Shown here: positions 10,000 to 23,715 of the stretch, in pieces
Position numbering within the stretch: position 1 is the first letter of the stretch
Layout: each line of letters opens with the position of its first letter
Assembly: GCF_001540865.1 (NCBI RefSeq)
Contig: NC_033628.1
Location: forward strand, 10,885,249 to 10,949,248
Length of the DNA stretch: 64,000 nt
Origin: Ananas comosus
Taxonomy: Eukaryota > Streptophyta > Magnoliopsida > Poales > Bromeliaceae
Reading direction: 5' to 3'
Notes under the pieces: model-generated
Told to the model about the DNA's origin: nothing
Seen by the model: only the letters and a program-made list of their open reading frames with translations
Databases searched by the model: none
Position numbers and translations under genes: made by a program

Positions 10000-12900
10000 T
10001 CAATCCTTGGCGCGAGATGGGCGGTCTTTCTTCTGCCCACCGAGGATACGAGAAATTTGCAGGCCTCTGCTAAAGGCTTGGTTAAACAGCATGCGAGTTT
10101 GAAACTCGGAAACAAATGGGAACCAAGCTAGAAAGGCAATGGGGGTGAAGAGAAGCAAACCCATCATGATCTCGTAGCCACGTGCTAGGGCGCGTACCGA
10201 TCCCCATAGCCCGGCCCGTCGAACTAGAGGCTTACAAGCCTGAGATATCTGAAGAACACATAAGAACAGTATAAGAGAATAACTAGGCAGAGGCCTTTTT
10301 GGCGCAGGTGGAGCTTTTGTAGAATCTTTTTTGTGCACAGTTATCCAAAGCAGTTAATTTTTTTTTTTTTTACTTTCAAAATCTCTCTTACAGCTTTTAT
10401 TCACTCCAGAAGAAACAGAAACTCCTAACCGGAGTCTCAGATTTTGGGTTCGAAAGCTCATTTTAACTTCCCACTGCAATAAAAGCTCGAGATTATTTGT
10501 TTGCTGGTTTTTGAAAGCTTATATTCTTGTAGTAGTGAAACTAGGTCAAACTGGCATTCAATGTATGGTGAGCAGCAACTAAAAACAAGCTTAAGAAACT
10601 GACCAGAAGCAATCCCCATCCAGTAGGCAAGAAAGCTAGGAAGCACACGAGAATATCTTGCACTGTCATGTGAGGAAGGGCGATTAGAGTGATCAAGATG
10701 GTAACAAATGTTACAAATATCAAAAACTTGATCAGTCGAAAAACTAGCTGGAAGTTTGCGCTGAATCTCCGCCTCCCGACAGACACAGTCTAAGAGAGAA
10801 GAAGATTGAAAGAGAATTAGAAAACATAATATATATTAAAATAAAAATCCAATGAACACCAAACTGCATTTGTTCACAAACACGCAACCCAGAGAGGACT
10901 GGAATGGTCATGAGAAGATCAGTTCACCAGAAACAATACTAAGTATGAGTTGCAAAAGTGAATGATAAGGATCAATAAATCCGAGTAATCAGCTAGAGCT
11001 TCCTGATTGTAGTATCTTTTTTTAACCGAACAAAGAAAACCCCACTCACCTTCATAACCAGCAGTACCACCAAAATTACAAGCCATGAGATACCATAAAC
11101 CTGAAAAAGAAATAAAGAATGATGACGGTATCCATTTTGCACAATGCTTAACTGAAGGAAAAGTTAACGGATAAAAAAAATTACCAAGACACTTTTGGTC
11201 TTTTTGGTTATGCTTAAGTGATAGACAAGGCCGTATTGGTAAATAAAGAAACGCAGCGATAACACAATCTCAGCCAAAATTCCGCGTGTTCCAGAGTACT
11301 TCAGATGTTCATGCTCCTTCTCCCACCACGACTCCCAGCTTTTTTGTGGAGGCACACCAATCCCGCCGCGGTTGGTGATCCACTTGTTCCAATCAGTCCA
11401 GTCATCAACAATCTTTTGCCACTCGAATCCTGAGGGATTAAATAGAAAAGGCGCAAAAAGCCATGCCCCTACCATAAACCACATAGATATTGTGATGAAA
11501 ATGTACGAAATCGTCGACCTATATGACTGGCCAAAGATTTGGTAGACGACTAGCAGAATCATTAGCTCAATGCCCTTTATGAAATGACTTCGAGAGTAAA
11601 GCCTGTAGTTGTCTGCGAACTTAGCATGGAAGACCACGAATCCACGACCCGTGGGTCTGTATTCAGCACCTCCATGAAGTAAGGTTCTTCCATAGTAGTG
11701 GGTTTTAGTTCCAAGAGAAAATGTGAAGAATACAGATGATAGTTGTAGCTGCATCAGTATGAATTCACTTAGGGCTTTGCGGAACCCTTTTTCTAGGCCA
11801 ATTTCCATCATCATTGGGAGGGCCATCAGAAAGCCAAGCTGCACAAAGGACTGGGAGGCGAGAGCAACCTGAAGGGACTGGTTATGAATAAACCTTCTAC
11901 CAGTTGCAAGGCCTTCTTCTAGTCCACTTAGGACAAGATAAAGGCGCCCATAGAGGAAAACATAGACAGTGAGAACTGTCACCTGCAAGTTAAAAGCATA
12001 AGATTTACCCCTTAGCATATTTGTAGACTGATTCCCATGAAGGATTGAGAGACTTTGTACAAATCTGCATACCAGGGTACTAAAATAAAAACCCACAGTG
12101 GTAAAGTAGCATGACAGCATCCTAAAGAAGTCAAAACGGTGTCCAAGCCTGTATATGTCACGACTCAGGGTTTGCTCACCATTTCCATCTGCTATCTTTG
12201 CTTCGAATAATGAGATCTGGTTTAGGCCGACATCTCTTCCCTTACCAACTTGCAGGTATTCATGATGTGTAACACTACCTTGACGAAGAGTCGAGTTGAA
12301 ACCTAAAATGGAAGCCACAATCAGTGTTACATAATTTCGTGAAAAGCTTAGAAAAATTTGAGCGAATTGGATCCTTCCATGTTTAGAAGAATGTTTACAT
12401 TCGAATCGACTTAGATCTCTCAGCAACTACATATCCAGTTATTCCAAACAAGTAAGCAGCAAAAATGAATGACAGAATATGAAGGGCCTGTTCAGATTGC
12501 CGAACAGCACCAATAGGCTAGTCAGGTGCCACCATTGAAACATGGCCGCAAGAGCTTTTTCAAGGTTTTCCACTTTGCCTATGGATTCAACAATGGCATC
12601 CAAAGCTTTGATGGTGGCAAGGGAACTGCAGGAGGGAATGGTGAATTCGTACAGAACCGTCAGACACAAAGAAGTGCAAGGAAAAAAAAAAATCGCCACT
12701 AATCATAAATTGATTAGATAAAGGGGGATTAAAGAAGGGTTTAGGATGCGTGTTTCTAGAACCCATGTAACTTGCATCTAAAGCCCATGAATTAATCCCT
12801 TGCTCTTGCTACTTTCTTTTGGTTACTTCTCTATTAAAATCCTTTCTTTTGGTTACTTTCTAATTATTTTTTTTTCTTTCTTGTCAGACCACTGCCGCCC

Positions 12901-15900
12901 CATTCGTCCCCTTTTGCCACAAGATCACCGTGGACCAGCCCAAAGCACCCCTTCCTGCCATTGAAGCTTGCTACAAAACTATTGAAGAAAAGCCTAGTTT
13001 TGCTTTTGGAATATTAAAAGCTAAATTTAGTTTTCCACCAAAGCAAAAGCTCCAGATATTTCATTTGGCAAACGCTTGGTTTCTAAAAGTTTTTGCTTTC
13101 TAGAGTAAATAAGCTATTTCAAATACCAGATCAAATAGGAACAAATATGGCCACATGATCAAGGTGCAAGTCTCCACAACTGTAATCTTCTATAGAATAC
13201 ATAATTTGGCACTTCCATCACATCAAGAAAATGGCTCCATATTGAGCCACATCACTGTTTTAGGGAGAAGCCAATGGGAGCATGCAACATGTCCAGAAAA
13301 AGTGTTGGACGCGCCCGGTGCACCGTAAACTAACTCTAAAAATGTGCATAAAAATTTTTTTTCGTAGTATAATAAATTATTTAAATATTTTATACTACAC
13401 ATATTATATCATATATTATTTTACGGTATTAATCATCAGATAGTTCAACAATCATCATATATAATGTATGGTGTATGGAGCTTTAGTGTACACTAGGTGC
13501 AACGGAATATTTTTCCTCTCTCTATACTTTTTTCCGCTATAGAGAGTTGGGTCATGTCAGAGAATTAGGAAGCAATGCGTGTCCCCTTCAATTCTCCAAC
13601 TTCAACTTACTGCATGCACCCGATTATTATAGATATAATATAGATATCCCTTATATTATATTATTATTATTATATTATTATATATTTTATCTATAGTAGA
13701 TATATAATTTGGCAGTTGGCTCACATCAGGAGCCCTCGGAGTGACGTGTCCTCTTTCCTATCCCTCCTCCACTTCAACAATATTGCATGCACCGGTCTAT
13801 TAAAATATCACATCCACCAAGCCTATTTCCTCCTTCCTATCCCTCCACTTCAACAATATTGCAAGCACCCAGCCTATTAAAATATCACATACACCAAGCC
13901 TGAACTTTTTTTGAAAATGACCCTGTAGAATTTTGTAATTGGCAAAATGACCCTCTGAAAAATTTATTTGTAAAACTAACCCTCCTTTCGCCACGTCGGC
14001 GTCACCTCAGATTTTTCTCGCAAAGACGGTGAATCGTTCACCGTCTTTGCATATCTCTCATGAAGGCGGTGAATGGTTCACCGCCTTCATAAGGCTGTAA
14101 ACCATTCACCGCCTTTAGAGCAAATACACCGCCGCTTCCCTTACAAGGCCACCTTTCCAGCTGCGAAACCCGTGCCCTCGTGAATCATTCACCGTCTTTA
14201 TTGTAAAACCCCCACCCAGCCAAATTTGGCCAGTCCTGGAGGCGGAGCTAAAACAGAGATAAGACGGTGAATAGTTCACCGTCTTTAGTGTAAACACCCG
14301 CTAGGGCGGACCTAGATAAGACGGTGAATCGTTCACCGTCTTCACCCTACTTAATGAAGACGGTAAACAATTCACCGTCTTATCTAGGTATACCCAGCCC
14401 GAGACCCCGACAGCTCTCCCTCCCTCTTCACTCTCTTTCTCTCTCTCCCTCTCTACCCATCCCTCTCCAGGAGCCGCACCCGGTCGTCGCCGCCCCCGGT
14501 CGCCGCCGCCCCTACCGACGTCGCCGCCGCCGGTCGCCGTCAACCCACCGAGCCGCCGCCCGTGCCACAGCAACCCACATTGCAAGTATAAACCTCTCTT
14601 AGCTAGTTTAAACTAGGTTTAAACCTAGTTTAAACATTTACACCCATTTTAAACTAGGTAACGTTGTTTAAACCTATAGTTTTTCACTTTTAAACCAAGT
14701 TTAAACTAGGTAACCTAGTTTTTAAAAGTTTAAACTAGATAACCTAGGTATATGTTTAAACTAGGTATATGTTTAAACTAAGTTTAAACTAGATAACCTA
14801 GGTATATGTTTAACATTATGGAACTAGGTTTAAACCTAGTTTAAACTATGTTTACCTAGTTTAAACCTATATTTACCTAGTTTAAACTAGGTATATGTTT
14901 AAACTAGATTTAAACAGTTTAAACTAGGTTTAAACCTAGTTTAAACTTTTAAACCCAGTTTAAACTAGGACCATAGTAACATGAGATTTTTAGGACCATA
15001 GTAACACTTCCTTTATTTGCTTGTTGCAAACTTTCTATCATTTAGTTATCATTTCACTTAAGTTTAGTTTTCACAAATGAGAACATGGAGAATGCTGTTG
15101 ATTATTTTTCTATGTAGTTAAAATGGCTAGTCGTCGAATGTCTCTTAGTGCTCATTGGGATGGACAGTTAGATATGGATGGAAATGATCCTCGATATTTC
15201 AGTGGTCGAAAGAAATTGATCGCGATTCGTTCAGATACGACCTATGCGAATTTTGAGAGGAGAATATATCGTTTAGTAAATTGTAATAGAGAAGAATGTT
15301 GTCTTAAATACACAATTCGATGCCCTACGGGATCGAATGAATATATTGCTCATGATATAGTAGATGATAAATCATTAGAGGGATTAATTGAATTGTTTGA
15401 ACATTATGGATGCGTGTCACTATACATAGAGAAAGATTTATATCCGTCAGAGACACAATATCAGTCGCAAGGCTATTACACAAGCCTGCTACATAATGAT
15501 ATCGATGTGGAATTTCCGAAAAATCCAGTTGATGACCGTGAAGTTGGTAATGAACCAGGCGTAAGAATGACAAGGTCAGTAATATATCTCAAGATTGCGG
15601 TGAATATTTCTTTTAATTATGAACTGCAGACAGAGTCAGTCTCCACGTGCGTAACCCTCGACGTCACGTGCACAACCCTCGACTTCACGTGCGCAACCCT
15701 CGACGTCACGTGCGCAACCCTCGACTTCACGTGACGAACCCACGATATTTCATGCACCTAATGAAAATTACGATTGGGGGTAAAGAAAATTTTGATTATT
15801 TAATTAATAGTAAGTGAAATTTATCTACTATAGTAAACATTCGGGACCTATTGCAGGCTATCTACGTCCTATATAAATTGGAATGAAGTTCTTGATAATA

Positions 15901-18900
15901 TTGTCGATGAAGGAGGTGATAATGACGGTAATCAGGACGATGCACCCATTCATAATGATGGTGATCAGGAGGATGCACCCATTCATGATGACGACAATCA
16001 GGAGGATGCACTCATTCATGAGGACGACGATTGGAATGATCTAGCTGTTGACACTGAAGATGATCACGATGGTGGATTAAATTGCCTTGCAAATGTCATT
16101 TACAGTTTGAATGACGACCCGCATGTAAACAACGAATATGTAGACAATCCTGACGAGGAACTTGATTTTATTGACCATCCGGAGCAATTTCCTACGGATA
16201 ACAATTGGATGCAATAGTATATTGTGAATTCGAGTGAGTTCGATGTTAGACGTACCAATTCCGATCTACCTAGCATTGACGGGACTTGGCTCCGTAAAAT
16301 CTTTAATGATAAGGCATCTTTAGTGAACGCTCTAGATCGATGGCACATTACTCACAATGTTCAGATGAAGGTTTTGAAATCCACCAAAACAACTTATACA
16401 GTGAAATGCACAGTTGAGGGATGTCCTTAGAGATTACACGCTTCGGTTCCTAAAGATGCAACATATTTCAGAATTAAGACATATGCGGGTCAACACACTT
16501 GTGTTATTCCAATGCTAAATGCGGCGCACCGTAATTGTACTTCAAATCTCATATGCCAAGTAATTCTCCCATTAATGAAGGCAAGACTTAATATGACGCT
16601 AAAAGAAGTGCAGGAAACGGTGCGATCCACTTTGCATGTTCAAATAAATTATTGGAAGGCTGGCAAGGAGTAAAGCATTACAGATTATTTAAGGGAGCTG
16701 GGAGCAGTCATACACAGACTTGCCTCGGTATCTTACTATATTGCAGAGTACTAATCATGGAACTTTTTGGCGGCTTGATCATAGATGGCCATCAGACGGA
16801 ATATGTCAGTTTGGTCGTGTTTTTTGGTCATTTGCTCCTTCTATTCATGGATTCGCATATTGTCGGCTGGTGGTGAGCATTGATGCCACTCACTTGTATG
16901 GCAAATACGAAGGCCATGCATTGATAGCGATGGCTATCGATGCAAATGACAGCATTTTTCCCTTAGCTTTTGCAATTTGCGAAGGCGAAAATGGCGGAAG
17001 TTGGCATTGGTTTTTACATAACTTGCAGCATTATGTTATACGCAATCGACCGGTTTGTTTTATATCTGATAGATTTGGTGGCTTAAAAGAAATAGTGGCT
17101 GAGTTATATCCTACGCGATAGGGGCATGCACATCACTGGTGTCTTCGACACATGAAAGCAAATATGGCTAAGCGGTTTAAAAATGAATCGTTATTAGACA
17201 AATTCTATAGTATCGACAGTGCTCCAACATTGGTACAATATTATAAACTGAAAGAAGAGTTACTCGCGCTAGATCAGGATGCTTGGAAGTGGGTTGATGA
17301 GCTCAAAGTATACAAAGAGTATTGGGCGTGGGCATTTGATGGAGGGCGACGATTCGGGTTAATGACCATCAATATATCCGAGAGTTTAAATGGGGTACTT
17401 AATGGAATTCGTGCTCTCCCTATAACGGCATTTGTCGCGGAAACTTTTTACAAACTTAATATTTATTTTTTAAAACGTCGTGAAAATGGTGAAAATATGA
17501 CGGCCACGTTAGCACCTAAAATATAAAATCGGATTACGATGAATATGGTGACTGCGCGGGGACACATTGTATATCGATTTGGGCCTATTGAGTTTGAAGT
17601 CAAAACAGGACACTCCGAATACAATGTTACCCTGAATGGACCAGAAGCGGAATGTGATTGCGGCGAATTCAAGCTAACGGGCATACCTTGCTCGCATCTT
17701 TTAGATGTCTCCAGTAATTCACAAAGAAGAATAGATTATTATAGTCTTTATTCCCATTGGTATACTGTAGAGTGTTATCGCCAGACATACGCATCGCTTT
17801 TCCATCCAGTTCCAGACAGGCGCTACTGGCCACGACCCCTGGACCCACCAATTGTACTGCCTTCAGTGAGAAGGAAAAAAGGTCGACCACGATCAACACG
17901 TATTCGTAATATAATGGACGCAACCAGTGGGCGACGAACAAAATGCAACATTTGTAAGCAGGAAGGTCATTATAGAAATACCTGTCCACAAAATACAGAG
18001 AGAGCACAACAAGGACGTCGATGTAGGACTTGTTACCTAACTTACTAGTATTTATTAAACTTTCAATATTCCAATATTCAATACGCTTTTTGCTAATATG
18101 TTACTAATTACAAATTGTTTAATATTGCAGATAGCAGATCTAGAGGAGGAGGCGGGACCGGTTGATGAGTCCATCCTGACAGAGCAGCATCTACATAGGT
18201 CTTCATTTATCACGACTGATGTGAGAGCAAGAATTATTTCTCTAAAAATTATCTTAAGTATTAATGCATATAAATGTTGTTCTAACTAAATTTTTGTCAC
18301 TGTAGGGATATCGCGGGGTTCAGTTCATAGAGCATGGCCGCAAATTAAACCAGTGGGATCTTGATCATCCAGCTGTGCTAGATCTGCTACAACAGTCTGG
18401 ATTCTATTATATCTCTCGACTTAGGCGTCTGCAGCTGGATCAGTCTTTATTAGGAGCTCTGGTCGAGAGATGGAGACGGGAGACCCAGACATTTCACTTC
18501 CGCCACGGTGAGATAACGATTACACTTCAGGATGTGGCGGTTATTTTTGGTCTTCGTATCGCTGGAGCGCCTGTCACGGGGACTATAGTGTATCCGTGGC
18601 CAGAGATATGTCAGGCACTTTTAGGGGTTGTGCCGGATGACATCCGAGCTGGGCAGATTAGATTAGATTGGATATACCAGCACTTTCATCATATACATTT
18701 GGATGCCCCGGCTAGATTAGTTGCAGCCACAACACGTGCATATATGTTATATCAGATTGGCTGTAGTTTATTTCCAAACCCCACCGGATATAGAGTTCAC
18801 CTTAAGTGACTGCCACTTATAGCGGATTTTGATGCCTGTGGCGGTTTAGCCTGGGGTGCAGCAGCACTGGCCTATCTATATCGAGCATTGGGATCGGCTG

Positions 18901-21900
18901 CATTAAAAGTAAAGGTCGAATGCTGTTGCTTCGCGACATTAGTACAAGTATTATGAGTAATATATAATAATTGTTATATAAAGCTTCTCCTTTTTAAATT
19001 CACTTGTTTAATTTATTGTCATTTATTTATAGATTTGGGCGTGGGGCCATCTTCATGTCGGCCGACCTACTAGCGTTGGAGCTATTGCCGACATGGCTGA
19101 TTGCCCTTTGGGTTGCCGGTATGATATATAAATTTGATACGTATTACATTTCTATATATACATTTGCAACTAACACGTATACTTTTCCAATATTAGGTGG
19201 ACGAACGCCGGCGGGTTACGTTTTGGAACAAACGTTAGAACAACGAATATTGAATTCTACCGAGATGAGTTAGATCAGCAGAGAGAGTCCCAGGTACGTA
19301 TTAATGCTACCATTTTTTTTAATATACAACGGTATTAATGCATTAAGCTGACTATTATTGGCTTTTACACAGATTACATGGCGGCCGTACACAGATGCTA
19401 TTATAGATGCGCTACCGGCATTCTGTGTACAGGGCAGTGAGGTATAGCGATCGAGGACGACACTGATTTCTTTTAATATCGTTGAGCTTCACGTGCCGGA
19501 TCGAGTCCTACGACAGTTTGGTCTCCTTCAGCATATACCCATTCAAGTGGAGACCATCCGTCACGTCAAGTCTCAGGGGCGGCCAGATGAAGATTGGACC
19601 CATTTTCATGCAGCACACATCGAGAGATGGGGACAGAAATTACAGGCCATTATTGACCAGCATCCGATTGTCGGTGATGACCCGGTACAGGCGACTTCTA
19701 TTTATATGGAGTGGTATTGGCAGATCACGAGAAGATGAATTTCTCGTCCAGTACAGCATCCACCATTGACTTACCAGCCTCGGGGCCAGACCGAAAGAGC
19801 TTTGGTACGATCACTCATATGCTAATTATTTTTTTAATCATATATATATTATAGATTGCCAAAAGTGAGTTTTTATCGATAATGCAGGTGGACGCATTAC
19901 GACAGTCTCAGTATAGCATCGAACAGCTAGTTCGTGGTCGACTTTCTTACGATGCGATGCTGGAGACATTGACGGGCATGTATGCCCATATTGAGTCAGT
20001 ACTGGAGTACATTCCTTCCATACTTGTTGCCGCTGATATCGGAGGTCAAAATTTTGGTCATGCCTCGACATCGGGTCATCACAGGAGACAGTCACCGACA
20101 TCTACTGGATCATACTCGAGATCGAGCCTGCGAGTGTCACGATCTCCATCTACTTATGTTGCAGATATGCCCGCCGCCCCTTCAAGATTTCCTTTCTTGC
20201 CATTTGACTTGGACTCGCTTCCGCTGCCAGTCTCTCGAGAGCACTTTAGATTTGTCTACTCTCGACATCATGCCGCGTCATAATCACAGGCCCGCCTAAC
20301 ATCTACAGCGGCCACTATCGAGGGTGATCGACCTGAGCCAGAGGAGACTCAGGCGATTCCAGAGCATCCCGAGGGCATTATCATTGCGGATCTCAATCAG
20401 ATGGCCGGTATCGAAGCACTTGATGACGTACCTATTGTAGAGCTCGATGTACAGGGTGGCCGTAGACGTGGACGTGGTCGTGGCCGAGGACGTGGCCGAG
20501 GACGTCGAGGGAGAGGAAGATCGAGAGATTGATTGTATATTTTTTGATTTAGAGAGCATACTTTGTATAATATTATATAATACTTTATTTAGATCATATT
20601 TGTATATTTGTCTGTGTTTTGTTTGATATTTTTATTCGATTGATTGTATCTTGTTATTCCACTTGTGATGTTGTGTTTCTTGTTGGAATATTTGTTATCG
20701 TGAAAATACTTGTCTCAAACTTATTGAAATTGATTTTAAAATCGAGCTAAAAAATATATCACCTGATACTGTTTGCACTAAAGGCGGTGAACCATTCACC
20801 GCCTTTAGTGCAAATCCCCCCACAGCCCTAAAAAATTTGGCTAAGTCCTGGACTGAGGGCTGTTTGCACTAAAGGCGGTGAATGGTTCGCCGTCTTTAGT
20901 GCAGCAATAACAAAACGGTGAACCATTCACCGTCTTATCTGTGCTTTAGCCCGGATTCGAGGACTTAGCCAAATAAGGCTGGATGGGAGTTTTACTCTAA
21001 AGACGATGAATAGTTCACCGTCTAAGGGAGACGGTGAACGATTCACCGTCTTATCTACGTGCTGGCTACACTGAGAAGGCGCGCGGCAAGGGCACTGAGA
21101 AGGCGGTGAATGGTTCATGCCTTGAGAAGGCGGTGAACCATTCACCGTCTTCTGAAGGGCACTAAGGAGATGCGGGGGAGGGAACGCACTAAAGGCAGTG
21201 AATGGTTCACCGCCTTATAAAGGCGGTGAACCATTTACCGTCTTAATCACGGACTTACAAAGACGGTGAACGATTCACCATCTTTGTGGGAAATATCTGA
21301 TGTGGCGCTCACATGGCGAAAGGATGGTTAGTTTTACAAATAAGTTTTTGGGAGGGTTATTTTGGCAAATACCAATTTCTACAGGGTCATTTTATAAAAA
21401 AGCCCCATATTTTTTAATTATTAACATTTTAAAATCTATAAGATATATAATTTGGTAGTTCCATCAGACCACAAAAATTATTAGTACTACTTATCAGATA
21501 TTCTTATCAATCATCTAATATTCGCGGTGTATAAAATATTAGTATACACCGGGTGCAAGCAAAGAATCTCCTCGTTTTTTTTTGGAATTATAAGTAATCT
21601 TTCTTAAGCATTCTCAGCATCGGGTGTATATAAGAACATACACCAAAAAATACTTAAAACCTTTAATAGAGATTTTAAAATTTAATTCAGTAAACATATT
21701 TAATTTATTAGATTTTGTAATTCAGATATATTTAATTAAGTTTTGATATTAGAAATTACACCATGTGCATATAATATATGTTGATTGACTAAAATACTAT
21801 CGACCAGTTGCGAAGTGCGGGCCCTACACTAGTCAAAACTATATTAGCCCAAATTCGTAGTAAGATTGAATCAAGTACTCTCCTGTTGTTCAAATCAGGC

Positions 21901-23681
21901 TACGGCACCTAGTGATGATTCTCAAATAGCAAATAAGACAGCAATACTATAACTTGCCTGCAAATATGTCTTCACTCAGGTTAATAATCTTGGATGCTTT
22001 ACAAACTCCACCCCTGGTGATATGGAAAATCCTATCAAATATGTCCGGATGACCATAGTGGAAGCGAACCCTAGAATAGCAAAAAGAAATATAAGAAATA
22101 TAAGCCACAATAGTTTGGTTGATACCTAGTGGTTTAGCGCAAAGAAAATCTTCTAAGATCAAGCTAGTAGACATGGAATATTGATAGCAAAGCCAGCAAA
22201 CATGAAAAATTGAAAGCAATAGAAGAAACTACAAACTCAAGCTCATGTTGAAACATCCTGGCCACAGACACTCACATGGTAAGAGAACAAATTGCAAGGT
22301 TTTTTGTCTAAAATTACAAACTCGCCTTAAAGGGTTTGCAAGTAAACGTTGTCCGATAGTCACAAAGCTAGTCTCCTGGTTCGACATAAACCATGCAAGA
22401 GAAGAAACACTGGCAGGACACCAAAAAAAAAAAGAGAGTTGTTAGCTTTCTCATACATAAAATAGAGTAGACAATGCATAAAGCTCCGTCTAAAATTCAA
22501 CTAGTCCCTGACCTGCCAGTGAATATATGCTCTCTAACTCCAAGTATTGATGGATATCTAACACCATCGTGTTTCTTCAAAAACTCTTGCAACAAGTTCC
22601 TCATTTTAAGTGCCTCCTCCATGTAGTTATCCTGCAGAGTGGAATTGAATGAGCTATAGTTGAATGTGGCCCAATTACAGAAACTGCAGGCTGCAAAGTA
22701 CCTGGTTCATGTCAATAGTCTGTAGACCTTCTCCACGAGTATAAATTGTGGCATGGTTTTGATTTTCAGGCTTTCCTTCACCCAGAATTGCAGGGCCTGG
22801 AAGCTTTATCCGATAAATAACCTTCCAAAAAAGAGTGAATAATTAACAACATTAAGTTCTTTGTGTTTTGTAAATTTAGAAAAGACAAAATATATGACTC
22901 TCTAAACTATAGGTCTTTTTGAGGATAGACCCCTCCATTATATTTATTTCTGGTCGACAACCTCTCAACTTTTTTGCTCTGATACAACTTTTTTCTATCA
23001 GTATAATTGAAAGAATTTCATTAAGGCGGTGTTTGGTTCCCCGTAAAACCGGCTTGAAAAAAAAATTTCGATGGAAAAGTAAAATTCTGACGTTTGTTTG
23101 CTCGTAAAAATTTTTTTTCGGAAAAGTTCTTTTACATATACCGAAGAAAATGGATGTTTTCGTTTTCCGCTCGAAACGAGCTGAAAACGAAAACAATGGC
23201 AGAAATCGCGGCGTTGGTCGTGGAGGGGGGCAGCGGGCGCGCGCGGTCCACGAGGCCACTTCGGCCTCATGGACCGCATGAGAGGGAGGTCCACGGTGGA
23301 CCTCCCTCTCATTCTCTCTCTCTCTCTATATTATATNNNNNNNNNNNNNNNNNNNNNNNNNNNNNNNNNNNNNNNNNNNNNNNNNNNNNNTTGGAAGATG
23401 AGGGGTCTCGGGGGTTAGGAGATGAGAGAGGGGCAGTTTTGGAAGAAGGAGGTCACGCCATGTCAGCAAATTATTGGGGATTCATAGATTAGTATAGATG
23501 TACAGTGTATGGAGCTTTAGTGTACACTAGGTGCAACGGAATATTTTTCCTCTCTATACCTTTTTCCACTATAGAGAGTTGGGTCAAGTCAAAGAATTAG
23601 GAAGCAATGCGTGTCCCCTTCAATTCTCCAACTTCAACTTATTGCATGCACCCGATTATTATAGATATAATATAGATATCC

Positions 23682-23715
<34 letters not shown>

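Larger units (their letters stand above)
13902..21406 (+). mobile_element. Mutator-like element with MURA and plant-mobile-domain genes
   Basis: Inverted ends of roughly 150 bp: left gaactttttttgaaaatgac..., right (reverse complement) ggggcttttttataaaatga..., continuing in parallel through tgtaaaactaacc and tcctttcgcca to the first palindromes. Inside, both on plus: a decayed MURA transposase (15123-18048) and a PMD gene (18131-20532). Subterminal palindrome arrays lie at both ends. The empty site can be read in copy B near 23895. A clear 9-bp target duplication was not resolved because the left tip (ctttttt) resembles the target (acttttta). Inserted in a callose synthase intron, antisense to that gene. 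Confidence 0.88.
13471..23024. repeat. Tandem duplication copy A (interrupted by MULE)
   Basis: 13471-13901 plus 21407-23024 match 23505-25755. The left part matches 23505-23895 and the right part continues from there, so 23895 or so marks the pre-insertion site of the MULE. Copy A carries callose synthase exon block A. It lacks about 270 bp of AT-rich sequence that copy B has near 24258-24529. Confidence 0.88.

Noticed and set aside
12439..12699. 86-codon minus ORF upstream of callose synthase exon 12302
   Set aside because: Not similar to callose synthase; lies in the long intron and has no supporting splice context.
14015..21285. Regular palindromes considered as a CRISPR-like array
   Set aside because: Plant nuclear DNA, variable repeat arms, irregular spacing, no spacers of constant length and no cas genes.
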